A model generated the notes under the pieces. It made no database searches. It was not told the DNA's origin and was given only the letters and a program-made list of their open reading frames with translations. This document shows positions 36,031-46,905 of a DNA stretch of 64,000 nucleotides, piece after piece. The position numbers and the translations under genes were made by a program. The DNA comes from Desmodus rotundus. Its lineage: Eukaryota; Chordata; Mammalia; Chiroptera; Phyllostomidae. The first letter of the stretch is position 1. Each line of letters opens with the position of its first letter. Location: the NCBI RefSeq assembly GCF_022682495.2, contig NC_071392.1, positions 71,756,097 to 71,820,096 of the forward strand, in the 5' to 3' direction.

Positions 36031-37085
36031 ATAATTGTTACAGACAGTGGGTGGGAAGCAGCCTTGCACAAATACACGTCGCTTCACCATGATCAGAACC
36101 ACAACACCTATCTGGTCAGTAGACTGGTTATTTTTAAAATAAAGCTCCTTTGTTCATTAATTACCCAGATAGTTATTTGTTGAGCACATCATAAGTGCCG
36201 GTCACTCTTCCTGACTCTGCCAATACAATAGTGAACAAAAGAGATGCATTCCCTGTTTTCAGAGAGCTGAAATTCTAGTGAAATAGGAGCAGAACAATAT
36301 ACACAGAAAGTAGTGTCATGTAGTAGTAAGTTCTATGAAAAATTAAAACAGAATAAGGGGTAGATCTGTTTCTCTTCTCCCTTTATAAGCTTAAGAGCAT
36401 TAATAACCAAATAAATTATCAAAATCTTTACAATAAAATTAAAAACACAGATTATAAGAAAATCACAGGCTATTTTTTAAATCAATATATTACAAGCTAT
36501 TGTGTAACCTAGTTTTATAATATAACTTACAAACATTCTAGGAATATTCATATTATAAAAAGTACAAAATGAAGCAAGCTAATCATTTGAAATATAGTAA
36601 AGTCAATGGTAAAACTACCCACTTCCTCACAATTGTATTTGCAAAGAGACAATATGAAGATCCCCACTTGAACTCATCCCTTAATTATCTGACATGCTAC
36701 AGCACTCGCTCCCCGTGTCACTGTTGGCTCGCATGTACCCATGTTTGCCCTCACTCCATCACTCTGGCACCTCAGTCCTCCAAGTCTCCCACCCAGGGTT
36801 AACACTCTGAACATTCCTCTCTGCCTTCCCATGTCCACAGTGCTCTCCCTGACAGCTCCACTCAGTTAAACAAGTATGTAACCGGCAACCTGTATGCATG
36901 TGCACTGTGATAATAGCCAGAGATTAAGGCTTAGAAGGGAGCCATCATGTAGGCTCCACCCTTAAAAGAATCTAGTGGGGGATACAGAATAATTGTAAGT
37001 CACCCTAGTTCAGCGTACTAAGTTGCATGAACAAAGTTATGGGAGATAGAGTTGCTTAGCCTGCCTTTATGAAAATCTGATTATA
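36031..37085. other. Intergenic DNA with an ancient repeat piece
   Basis: Around 36165-36350 is an ancient dispersed-repeat segment (ttgttgagcacatcataagtgccgg, aatagtgaacaaaagag). The rest is unrecognised. No gene is seen. Confidence 0.5.
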
Positions 37086-38866
37086 GAAAATGACAGAGGA
37101 GGAGAACCAAGATGGCGGCATAGGTAGACACACTGTGCCTCCTCGCACAACCAGAACTGACGGAAAATCGAAGGGCAGGGAGGTCCGACACCAAAGAAAT
37201 AAGAAATAAACATTCATCCAGACCAGTAGGAGGGGCGGAGACGGGCACTGGGGCGGAGAGGACTCACATGGCCTTGGTGGGACCCAGACTGGTGGAGTGT
37301 GGGACGAACGGCGCAGGCAGTCCGACCACAGGCAGACCCTGTGACCCCACATTCGCTCACAGATAAACCGGACAAACAGCGGGGAGCAAAGTAGACAGAG
37401 CAACCCAGGGCTCCACTGCAGGGAAATAAAGCCTCAAACCTCTGATTGAAAACACCCATGGGGGTTGGGGCAGCAGCAGGAGAGACTCCCAGCCTCACAG
37501 GAGAGGTCATTGGAGAGATCCACAGGGGCCTAGAGTGTGCACAAGCCCACTCGGGAACCAGCACCAGAGGGGCCCAGTTTGATTGTGGGTAGCGGAGTGG
37601 AGGACTGGAGTCTGGAGGAGAGTGAGGCGGGCGCCAATACTCCCTCTTGGCCCCTCCCCCATGTACAGCATCACAGGGCAGCACCCAACATTACCCTGCC
37701 CTGGGGAACACCTAAGGCTCCACCCCTTAAAGTAACAGACGTGCCAAGACAAAAAAAAAAAAGGCCCAAATGACAGAACACTTCAAAGCTCCAGAAAAAA
37801 TACAACTAAGCGAGGAAGAGATAGCCAACCTATCGGATGCACAGTTCAAAACACTGGTTATCAAGACACTCACAGAATTGGTTGAATCTGTTCGAAAACC
37901 AGATGAAAAAATGAAGCCCATGCTAAGAGAAACAAAGGAAAATGTACAGGGAACCAATAGTGATGTGAAGGAAACTGGGACTCAAATCAATGGTGTGGAC
38001 CAGAAGGAAGAAAGAAACATCCAACCAGAAAAGAATGAAGAAACAAGAGTTCGGAAAAATGAGGAGAGGCTTAGGAACCTCCAGGACATCTTGAAACGTT
38101 CCAACATCCAAATTATAGGGGTGCCAGAAGGAGAAGAGGAAGAACAAAAAATTGAAAATTTATTTGAACAAATAATGAAGGAGAACTTCCCTAATCTGGC
38201 AAAGGAAATAGACTTCCAGGAAGTCCAGGAAGCTCAGAGAGTCCCAAAGAAGCTGGACCCAAGAAGGAACACACCAAGGCACATCATAATTACATTACCC
38301 AAGATTAAATGCAAGGACCTACATCCAAGATTACTGTATCCAGCATAGCTATCATTTAGAATGGAAGGGAAGATAAAGTGCTTCTCAGATAAGGTCAAGT
38401 TAAAGAAGTTCATCATCACCAAGCCCTTATTATATGAAATGTTAAAGGGAGTTACCTAAGAAAAAGAAGATCAAAAATAGGAACAGTAAAAATGACAGCA
38501 AACTCACAGTTATTAACGACCACACCTAAAACAAAAACAAGAGCAAACTAGGCAAACAACTAGAACAGGAACAGAACCATAGAGATGGAGATCACATGGA
38601 GGGTTGTCAATAGGGGAGTGGGGGGGGGTAAGGTACAGAGAATAAGTAGAATAGATGATAGGTGGAAAATAGACAGGGGGAGGGTAAGAATAGTGTAGGA
38701 AATGTAGAAGCCAAAGAACTTATAAGTATGACCCATGGACATGAACTATAGGGGGGGAATGTGGGAGGGAGGGGGTGGGCAGGATGGAGTGGAGTGACGG
38801 AGGGAAATAGGACAACTGTAATAGCAGAATCAATAAATATATTTAAAATAAAATGAAAATGACAGA
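37086..38866 (+). mobile_element. ORF1-only L1 derivative (HAL1-like), near-complete, 12-bp TSD
   Basis: Direct repeats gaaaatgacaga at 37086-37097 and 38855-38866 bracket an element of about 1.76 kb. It opens with an L1-type 5' end (gaggaggagaaccaagatgg, then cggcata) and a GC-rich 5'UTR of about 670 bases. One ORF1-type frame follows (37770-38459), then a 3'UTR of about 390 bases ending tcaataaatatatttaaaa. No ORF2 (endonuclease or reverse transcriptase) is present between ORF1 and the 3'UTR. This is the layout of half-L1 (HAL1) elements, which depend on L1 enzymes for movement. The 53.97 kb copy has the same layout, so the absence of ORF2 is a family property and not a private deletion. 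Confidence 0.85.
37770..38459 (+). pseudogene. L1-type ORF1 protein of the HAL1-like element, one in-frame stop
   Basis: Begins MTEHFKAPEKIQLS and runs open to a TAG at 38346-38348 after ...LHPRLLYPA. The frame then resumes without a shift through the C-terminal domain (LSFRMEGKIKCFSDK...LLYEMLKG) to TAA at 38457. Residues about 10-105 are a charged, probable coiled-coil region. About 107-190 is the RNA-recognition-like part (NIQIIGVPEGEEEE, then IMKENFPNLAKE and RRNTPRHIIITLPKIK). The end is the C-terminal nucleic-acid-binding part. Other copies have AAG at the stop position. Compared with the 54 kb copy about 150 bases are missing between LPKIK and KDLHPRL, and the frame is kept. Known L1 ORF1 proteins form trimers that coat element RNA; this one is probably dead. 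Confidence 0.75.
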
Positions 38867-40270
38867 AAGTAGTTGAGATTTGAAATACTTCTTGTAAAGT
38901 GAGTGATCATTTGCCAAACGTGACTGAAGTGGACGTGACAGGCAGAGGGCACAGCTGGCTAACAGGCTAGGTCGCTGTGACTTAGTTTAGCATGCTGCGT
39001 TTGGATGAAATGAGAATTCTAGTGCGGAGTAGGGGAAATGTGAGCTGGCAAAAGTGGCTGGCAAAGATGCAGAAAGTGGTTCTGACTAGGTTACAAAGTC
39101 ACTTGTTATGTCATTTTGCACATGACAGAGGTAGCAATCTAACAAGCAGGAAAAGTTGTAATTTCCCTCATGTCTTACACCAAAATAAATTCTAAGTAGA
39201 TGAAAGATTTAAAAAGAGAGAATGAGACTCTAAAAGTATTTTAATAAAATTATGGGAGAACCATGGCTTAAGAAAATTTAAAAAATGATATAAGAATAAC
39301 CAGAAAGCACAAGAGATTAATAAATTTAACTTATAATAACCAAATTATTTTTCATGACAAAATAAATTAAACCTAAGAAAAGTAAAAATGACAAATGACA
39401 AATAGAAATATCCTGATAAAAAGAATTGGGCAGTAAGCCAAGTACAAGTAAAAATGAGTTTATGAAAATTATAAAGTCATGAGATTTTCTATGACTGAGA
39501 GTGTTTGAGTTCTCGTATTGCCCCTACTAGCTATGCAAAGTTGCTTAACATCACTGTGCTTTGTTTCCTTCATTTGACAAATTTATTAGAGTCACACAGG
39601 GAGCTATTTTCCCTATAGGACAGTTTATCTGTAATAAAATGTTACTTTCCTCAGAGCTATCATGCAGATTAAATATTTATCACAGTGCTTGGAACATCAT
39701 GAGTACTCAATTAGTGGCAGATAACTGAAAGGTTTAAAATTATATATTGATTAGGAATGGATGCAGTTGCAAATAACAGAAATCAGAAATAGATGTGTAA
39801 GCAAACAGGGGTATATTTTTTTCATAAAGAAAAATAAGCCCAGAGGTGGGAAATTAGTTCAACGTTCAGGGACTCGGGCTCTTTTTAACACGTTGCTCCA
39901 TGGCCGGCACTGTGTGGGTTTCCGTACTCAATACCTTGTGGCTGCAAAGTGATGCCATATCTCTGGGGAGCACATCTGCATTCCACGCAGGAAAAAGGAT
40001 CAGGAAATAAAACGCATAAAGGTTACAGTGGGATGCCAGCTTACTTTCCCTCTTTTTATTAGGAAAGCATCCTCTCAGACAACAAACTTCTACTCCTAAA
40101 AATGTGTTCTATGGTCATCTAATGCTGAAATGCTGCCAGAGAGAAGGGGCTAATAAATAGGCTTTGGGTCAGTCAACCAAGAGCGTTAGCCATAAATAGT
40201 AACAATGTAAAGAACATGCAGACACTTAGAGTGGCTTTAACCTTTACACTCTTAGTGAAACTCTTCATTG
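38867..40270. other. Intergenic DNA with a MIR and an unresolved old repeat
   Basis: At about 39535-39725 is a MIR-like fragment in sense (ttgcttaacatcactgtgc, then tatcatgcagattaaat and agtgcttggaacat). At 39745-40160 is a stretch that resembles an old dispersed repeat (atgcagttgcaaataacagaaatc, then aaataagcccagaggtggg) of unknown family. No gene. Confidence 0.5.
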
Positions 40271-40274
40271 CTTT

Positions 40275-42905
40275 CTCCCCACCCCCTCATTTTAAAACAA
40301 TTTTTATTTTTCAATTATACTTAACATACATTATATTATTTTCAGGTGTATACCCCAGTGAACTGATATTATATAACTTACTAAGTGATCATCACAGAAT
40401 ATTATTGACTATATTCCCTATGCTGTACTTTACATCCCCATGACTGTTCAGTAACAAATAACTTGTACTTCTTAACCCTTTCAACTTTTTCACCCATGCC
40501 CTCAACCCCCTCTCATCTGGCATCCATCAAAATGATCTCTCTGTCTATGAATCTGTTTCTGTTCTGCTTGTTCATTTATTTTGTTTTTTAGATTCAATTG
40601 TTGACAGATGTATTTACTGCCCTTTAATTATTCACATTTTTTTTCTTCTTCTTAAAGAAGGCTGCTTAACATTTCATATACTACTGTTTTGGGGGTGGTG
40701 AACTGCTTTAGCTTTCTCTTGTCTGGGAAGCTTTTTATCTGTTCGTTGATTCTACATGATAGCTTTGCTGGATAGAATAATCTTGGTTGTAGTTCTTGAT
40801 TTCCATGACTGAATATTTCTTAACAATCCCTTCTGGCCTGCAAAGTTCCTATTGAAAAATCAGCTGACAGTCTTCTGGGATCTCTTTGGTAAGTAACTAA
40901 CTGCTTTTTTCTTGCTGATTTTAAAATTCTTTCTTTGTCTTTAACATTTTGCATTTTAGTTATGATGTGCTGTGGTGTGGGCCTCTTTGGGTTCATCTTG
41001 TCTGTGACTCTGTGTGATTCCTGGACTTGTCTATTTACTTTACTAGGTTAGGGAAGTTTTCTGTCATTTTTCTCAAATACGTTTTCAATTTCTTGCTTTC
41101 TCACTTCTCCTTCTAACACCACCATGATGCAAATGTTGGCATGCTTGAAGTCATCTCATAGGCTCCTTACACTATCATCATTTCTTTTTCTTCTTTTGTG
41201 TCTTTGCTTTTGTGATTAGGTGTTTTTTGCTTCTTTATAGTCCAAATTGCTGATTTGATTCTTGGCTTCTTCTACTGTGCTGTTGATTCCCTGTAAATTA
41301 TTCTTCATTTCAGTTGGTGTACCCCTCATGAGACTTGCCCTTTTTTATTGCTATTGAGGTTCTCAGTAAGTTTATTGAGAATACTTATAACCATTTTTTT
41401 TGAACTCTTCTTTTACTAGACTGCTTGTTTCCATTTTGTTTAGTTCTTTTTCTGCAGTTTTCTTCGGTTCTTTCATTTGTGATATGTTTGCCTCCTCATT
41501 TTGGCAGCCTCTCTGTGTTTGTTTCTGTATATTGGTAGAGCTGCTACATCCTTCAGGCTTGGTAGTGGCCTAATGTAGTAGGTGTTCTGTAGAGACCAGT
41601 GGCACAGCCTCCCCGATCACCCAAGCTGGTACTCAGGTTGTAGCTCCCATGTAAGCTGTGTACACCATCCTATTGTAGTTGAGCCTTATTTGCTGTTAGC
41701 ATGTCAATGGGAGGGATTTACTCCCCAGGCTAGTTAACTGTAAGCACTAGCTGTGATCACTGACCACTGTCCTCTGACCACCATGGACAATCAGCTGTGC
41801 AGGGGTTTATCCCACAGAGCAGGACTTACTTCAGCAGAGCTCTGGTGCCTACTGAGTCCACTCCTAGAGTGTGTATCTTGTGGAGATGGTTGGGTGGTGG
41901 CGCTTCGATGTGGTATGAAGCTGTCCACTGGGTGCACTAGCTCTGGGGCCTCCTGGGAGGTGCAGGCCAAGGTCAGCTGCTGCCTGTGTTCTGCCTGTAG
42001 CTACCCAGCATGAACTACAAATCAATCTGCCAATGGCTGCTTCTTGTATTGGGCCTGGAGGTGCCTAGACGAGGCAAAGCTTTAAACTGTGGTTGGCTGC
42101 TGCTAGTGCCAGACGTGGGCCACTTATCGAGAGTTATGGGACACATTGAGGCCAGATGCTGGTTGTTCGAGAGAATTAGGAATATCTGAAGCATGAGCCA
42201 ACAGAGGTCTTCTGTATGAAAAAGCCACTGGAAACAGCTTGGGTGGGCCTGCAAGCTGGGAGAGATGGGGTCTCAGGAAATCATCTGGGTGGGGCAAATA
42301 GTGTGAGCCAGGTTAATGGAGTCTCAGATATGGTGCCTGCCTCTGGCTCTGTGGGGAAAGGGCTCATCAAAGGAACAATGACCTCTGCCAGCACTTCTGT
42401 ATGGGAGAAAGATGCCCAACTAGCCCTTGCCTTGATGCCAGAAAATTCAGTTCCTCACTAAATGTCTCTAGTTCCTCTGAAACTGCTGCCCTAGCACTGG
42501 AGCTCGGAGGGTATGAGTTCAAGTAAGTCTGTGTGTGGGCCCTTTGAAAGGAATTGCCTGGGACTCCAGAAGCCCTCCATTTCCCTTAGCCTCTGTCCCC
42601 ACTGGTTTTTACAGCCAGAAGTTTTGGGGACTTCTCTTCCTGGCACTAGAACCCTGGGCTTGGGGTTCTGGTGGGCATCTGGGAGCCCTTGGTGCTCTGG
42701 AAAACCTCCACAGCTGACATCTCTACCTTTCCTAGCACTCTCCATACGGCTTCTTCTTTAATTCACTAGTTGTATGACTTCCATTCAACCAGATTTCAGG
42801 CAGTTCTGAATGATGATTGTTCTGTAGTTCAGTTGTAATTTTGATGTGGTTGTGGGAGGAGGTGAGTACCATGTTTATTTACATTGGCATCGTGACCAGA
42901 AGTCC
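40275..42905 (-). mobile_element. Old HAL1/L1-lineage element, antisense, near full length
   Basis: On the minus strand the order is an L1-like 5' end (about 42905, reading accatggtactcacctcc-like sequence), a GC-rich 5'UTR (42900-41530), the ORF1 start and coiled-coil zone (41500-41200), the RNA-binding zone (41150-40930), the C-terminal part (40850-40670; plus-strand gatagctttgctggataga) and a 3'UTR to 40275. All frames are broken. No ORF2 is present, so it is an older relative of the 37.1 and 54 kb copies. Confidence 0.6.
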
Positions 42906-45085
42906 TCTCTTCAGTGCTTTTTCACAATAAAACTAATTATTAGATAATAGAGCTCTGATAACTTATACTTCTTTCTGTTTTTCTATAATCCCCCCACCGC
43001 AAACACATATACCTAAAGAAGAGAGAGAATAAGAAAATTATATGACTGGCATGCTGACATTTCAAAATCATTTTGGCACCTGAAGACATTCATAAACTTT
43101 AATCTATTACTTGTAGAGTATTAGTGACACTTCTGTGTTTGTGAGACAGTATGTGGAGACCACTCCCTTATATCACATGCTTACATCTTTCTCTACTTTC
43201 CAATAAATCTAAGAAATTAAGGCAAAATTTGCACGTATTTTCAATTGATTTCTTTACTGAAGTTTCCTTCTGTTACAAATACCCACTTCAAGGACAGCAG
43301 CCTGAGGACTTTCACACCCAAACACTAAATAAGACTGGGAAAGATTATACAAATGCAGTTTCTCAAACTAAATTTTAATCTTGTTCAGTTTAATCAAATA
43401 ATTTCTCATTTCTAACAAAAAGTCATGAAAGGAGAGAAGGGCAATAACCAGAGCTTCACAATAAATACATGGAGTGGAGGGATGTCTCATCAATAGCACA
43501 GTGAGAAGTACGTAGAGACTCATTATCTGATATGTTGGAGGTGCTAGCTAGCCTATAGTGGTAAGCATTTTGCAATATGTGAGTGTATATCTTAAATTTA
43601 TACAATGTTATATGTCAATTATATCTTTAAAAAGTTATATTGAAAATGAATTATTGAAAAGTCAACAGCTATCAAGTTAGACTATCTTTGCCTCTGTTTA
43701 TTTGAAATAAAGTCTGTATGAAACAAACAAGCCTCTTAACACAATTTTCTTTGTATAAAGGTACACATCTATAAAATATTTATTTTGCTATTTTGTGCTG
43801 CTGTGAGAGAAAAGCAAAATCTGGTGTTTTGGAGAAAATTGTGAATAATCCTTGTTATTTTAATATAAATTGTGGAAGAAGTTTAAAGACCAAATATATC
43901 TGCATTTGAGATCAGAAAATGAAGATCGGTAAAATCTTGATAAAAGTATTCTGCTGACCTTAATGAAAATGTTTTGCACTAATTTTATAACAGGTAAATA
44001 CCCTGATAAACTTCACAATTTTTTTTTAATTATTATAAAAGTTCACTGCAGAGGACAGGTAGTTAACAGTGCTTCAAAAGATAGCAAATGTAATTTGTAC
44101 CTGAACTGGAAAAAAATTCAGCTTAAGGAAGTAGTCATTTGTGGTAGATCACATAATAAATTAATGCCAGAACCAATAAGACATTTGAGTCAAGTTGTCT
44201 TCTCAGTACAAGAACATTCTTGGCCTACTGGATACTTTCATTCTTATTCATCATTTCACACAGAGTTGTCCAATTTGTTCTTGATAATCATAGTGAGTTA
44301 TAAATTATTATTGTTACATAGCAGATATTCATGCACATATTTTAAATGAATAAACAAGGCTCTCCTAAATGAACCACATAAACCATTCAGTAAAATCCAT
44401 TGTCTAAAAAAACTTTTCATGAAGAGACTGAAACTATGGGATCAAAGGTTCCTAAACTGATCTACATTCATTCAGAGTTTTTAACTTTTAGACAAATACT
44501 GGCTTTCCAATAGACACAATTTTCTTAGCCTATTTGTTCTAGGATAAAACACGACAAGAACAAAGACAGTTTGGTTTGGATTTAATACAAGACTGATATC
44601 ATAGAACTTTTGATAATTTCATTCAAATTTATTTGAAATCAAAAGTAGTTGCTCCTTAAAGAGATATGGATAATGTTCACAAATACTGGTTAGTATTCTC
44701 ACATTCTCCTTCATACTTAAGACTTGAATGTTTTGCATCTGATACAAAGGCAATATTTTAAGTTGTTGAAGTCTAAAGTACATTTCTATAATATGTACAG
44801 TAAGTTCCCTATGCATTTACGAACTCCAAATTCATACCCCTTTCCTTTTGGAAAGCAATTTCAAATGAATTTCTGATGGAGGAATAAACAAATCCTTAGT
44901 ACACAAACTACATCTGCTCAGTGAGTGAAAAAGAACATTTTTAGTATCACAGAAAAGATATTTCTTGAATTATGCAGTACATCTAGAAACAGTGGAATCA
45001 TACAAGCTTTTACAATGATAATTATACATTGATAGTTAAATTATTCAATGACATCTTTAAATGAGATTTTTTAGTACAATTAAAA
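42906..45085. other. Intergenic DNA with an L1 3' end
   Basis: At about 43440-43650 lies an L1MA-like 3' end in sense (aataaatacatggagtgg, then tatacaatgttatatgtcaatt). The remainder is AT-rich. The ORF at 43963-44349 (128 codons) has no recognisable motif. Confidence 0.5.
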
Positions 45086-45089
45086 ATGA

Positions 45090-46045
45090 CAGACCAAGCT
45101 TCCAGCCCAGATGGAGACATAGGTAGATAAGCTTCACTTCTTTGCAAAACCAAAAGAAGGATAATAACAAATTTAAAAACAAAAAACAACTTAGAACTGC
45201 CAAAAAACAGAACTGTATGGAAGTCTGACAACCAAAGAGTTAAAAAAGAAACATTCATCTAGACCAGTAGGAGGGGCAGAGATGGACAGCTGGGGTGTAG
45301 AGGGCGCACAGAAGGTGGCAGTTGACAGACCAGGTGGTCTGACATTTGTGTGAGGATAAACCAGGAGGAATAACTGGGGAGTGAAGTAGACCATGCAACC
45401 CAGTGTTCCAAATTGGGAAAAGAAAGCTTAAAAAACCTCTGGCTGTAAAAACCTGTGGGGGTTGTGGTGGTGGGAGAAACTCCCAGTCTTACAGGAGAGT
45501 CCATGGGAGGGGCCTTTGGGGTCCTAGAGTGTACACAAGCCCACTTACCCAGTAATCTTCACCAGAAGGGCACAATTCACTTGTGAGTAGAGGGGGGAGT
45601 GACTGAAAGAAAGGTGAGAACCGAGCAACCAGCAATGTTCCCTCTCGGACCCCTCCCCCACAGACAGTGCCACAACACCACAAAGTGGGGTGCCCCATCC
45701 TGGTGAATACCTAAGGGTCCACCCCTTACAACTAACAGGTGCCCTGAGGCAAAGAAATATAGCCCAAGTGAAAGAACAGATCAAAACTCCAGAAAAAGAA
45801 CTAAGTGACAAGGAGATAGCCAACCTATCAGATGCAGAGTTTAAAGCAATAGTAATCAAGATGCTCAGAGAAATGATTGAGTACGTCTGCAAAATAAAGG
45901 AAGAAGTAAAGGCTATACAAAGTGAAATAAAGAAAAACATACAGAGAACCCACAATGAAGGGAAGGAAACTGGGACTAAATTAACAATTTGGAACACAAG
46001 ACAGAAATAAACATTCAACCAGAACAGATGAAGAAACACGTGTAT
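45090..46045 (+). mobile_element. HAL1-like copy, 5' half only
   Basis: Starts near 45095 with a degraded form of the family 5' end (cagcccagatggagacatagg). It carries the whole GC-rich 5'UTR and the first part of ORF1 (45735-46005; VKEQIKTPEKELSDKEIANL in the ORF at 45690-46010). It stops near 46045 with no ORF1 C-terminus or 3'UTR, and meets an antisense fragment of the same lineage. Its ORF1 start is more similar to the 54 kb copy than to the 37.1 kb copy. Confidence 0.75.
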
Positions 46046-46905
46046 AACCCTGTATAAGTTCTTTGACTGCTCCATTTCCTGTACTATATTTTACATCCCC
46101 ATGGCTATTATGTGACTACCTATTTGTACTTCTTAAGCCCATCACCTTTTCACCCATTCTCCCCCTTCTCCTCTCATCTTGCAACCTTTCCGTATCTAAC
46201 TTCTCTTGCTTTTAAGAGTCTCTCTTTATCTTTAACCTTTGGCCTTTTAATAATGATGTGTCTTGGAGCAGGCCTCTGCATCCATCATAACTGGGACTAT
46301 CTGTGCTTCCTGGATTTGCTTGTCTATTTCCTTCACCAAATTAGGGAAGTTTTCTTTCACTGTATTTTCAGATAGAGTTCCAATTTCTTGCTCTTTCTCT
46401 TCTACTTCTGTCATCATCCCCATGATGCGAATATTGGACCTTTTAATTGTCTCAGAGGCTGCTTATACTATCCTCTTTTTTTGGGGGGAGGGGGGATTCT
46501 TTTTTCTTCTTGTTGTTCTGTGTGGTTGTTTTTTGCTTCCTTATGTTCCAAATTATTGATTTTATTCTCAGCTTCATCCATTCAACTGTTGTTTCCCTGT
46601 AAATTGTTCTTTATTTCAATTAGTGTATCCTTCATCTCTGACTGGGTCTTTTTTATGCTGATGAAGTCCTCACTAATTTCCTTGAGCATCCTTATAAACA
46701 ATGTTTTGAACTCTGCATCTGGTAGATTGCTTATCTCCATTTAGTTAGCTCTTTTTCTGGAGTTTTGATCTCTTCTCTCATTTGGGCCATGTTTCTTTGT
46801 CTCCTTGTTTTGGCCGTTGCCCTGTGTTTGTTTCTTTGTATTAGGTAGGGCTGCTTTGACACTGTGCCTTGGTAGTGTTTGCCTAAATTTTTAAAGAATA
46901 CCTCA
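46046..46905 (-). mobile_element. HAL1/L1-lineage fragment, antisense
   Basis: On the plus strand it reads tactatattttacatcccc and ttctcccccttctcctctcatc, like 40.4-40.5 kb. Then follow the reversed RNA-binding zone (taatgatgtgtcttggagc near 46252) and coiled-coil zone, ending with the reverse of the ORF1 start (tctggagttttgatctc near 46758). It shares the ORF1 start with the neighbouring sense copy, so the two are separate insertions and not an inversion of one element. Confidence 0.65.

Noticed and set aside
37056..37957. Minus-strand ORFs of 115 and 156 codons over the HAL1-like 5'UTR
   Set aside because: Antisense of a GC-rich retroelement 5'UTR and ORF1 start; similar shadows recur at the 45 and 54 kb copies.
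46112..46744. Plus-strand ORFs of 87-118 codons, Phe/Ser-rich
   Set aside because: They are the reverse reading of an antisense L1-type ORF1.
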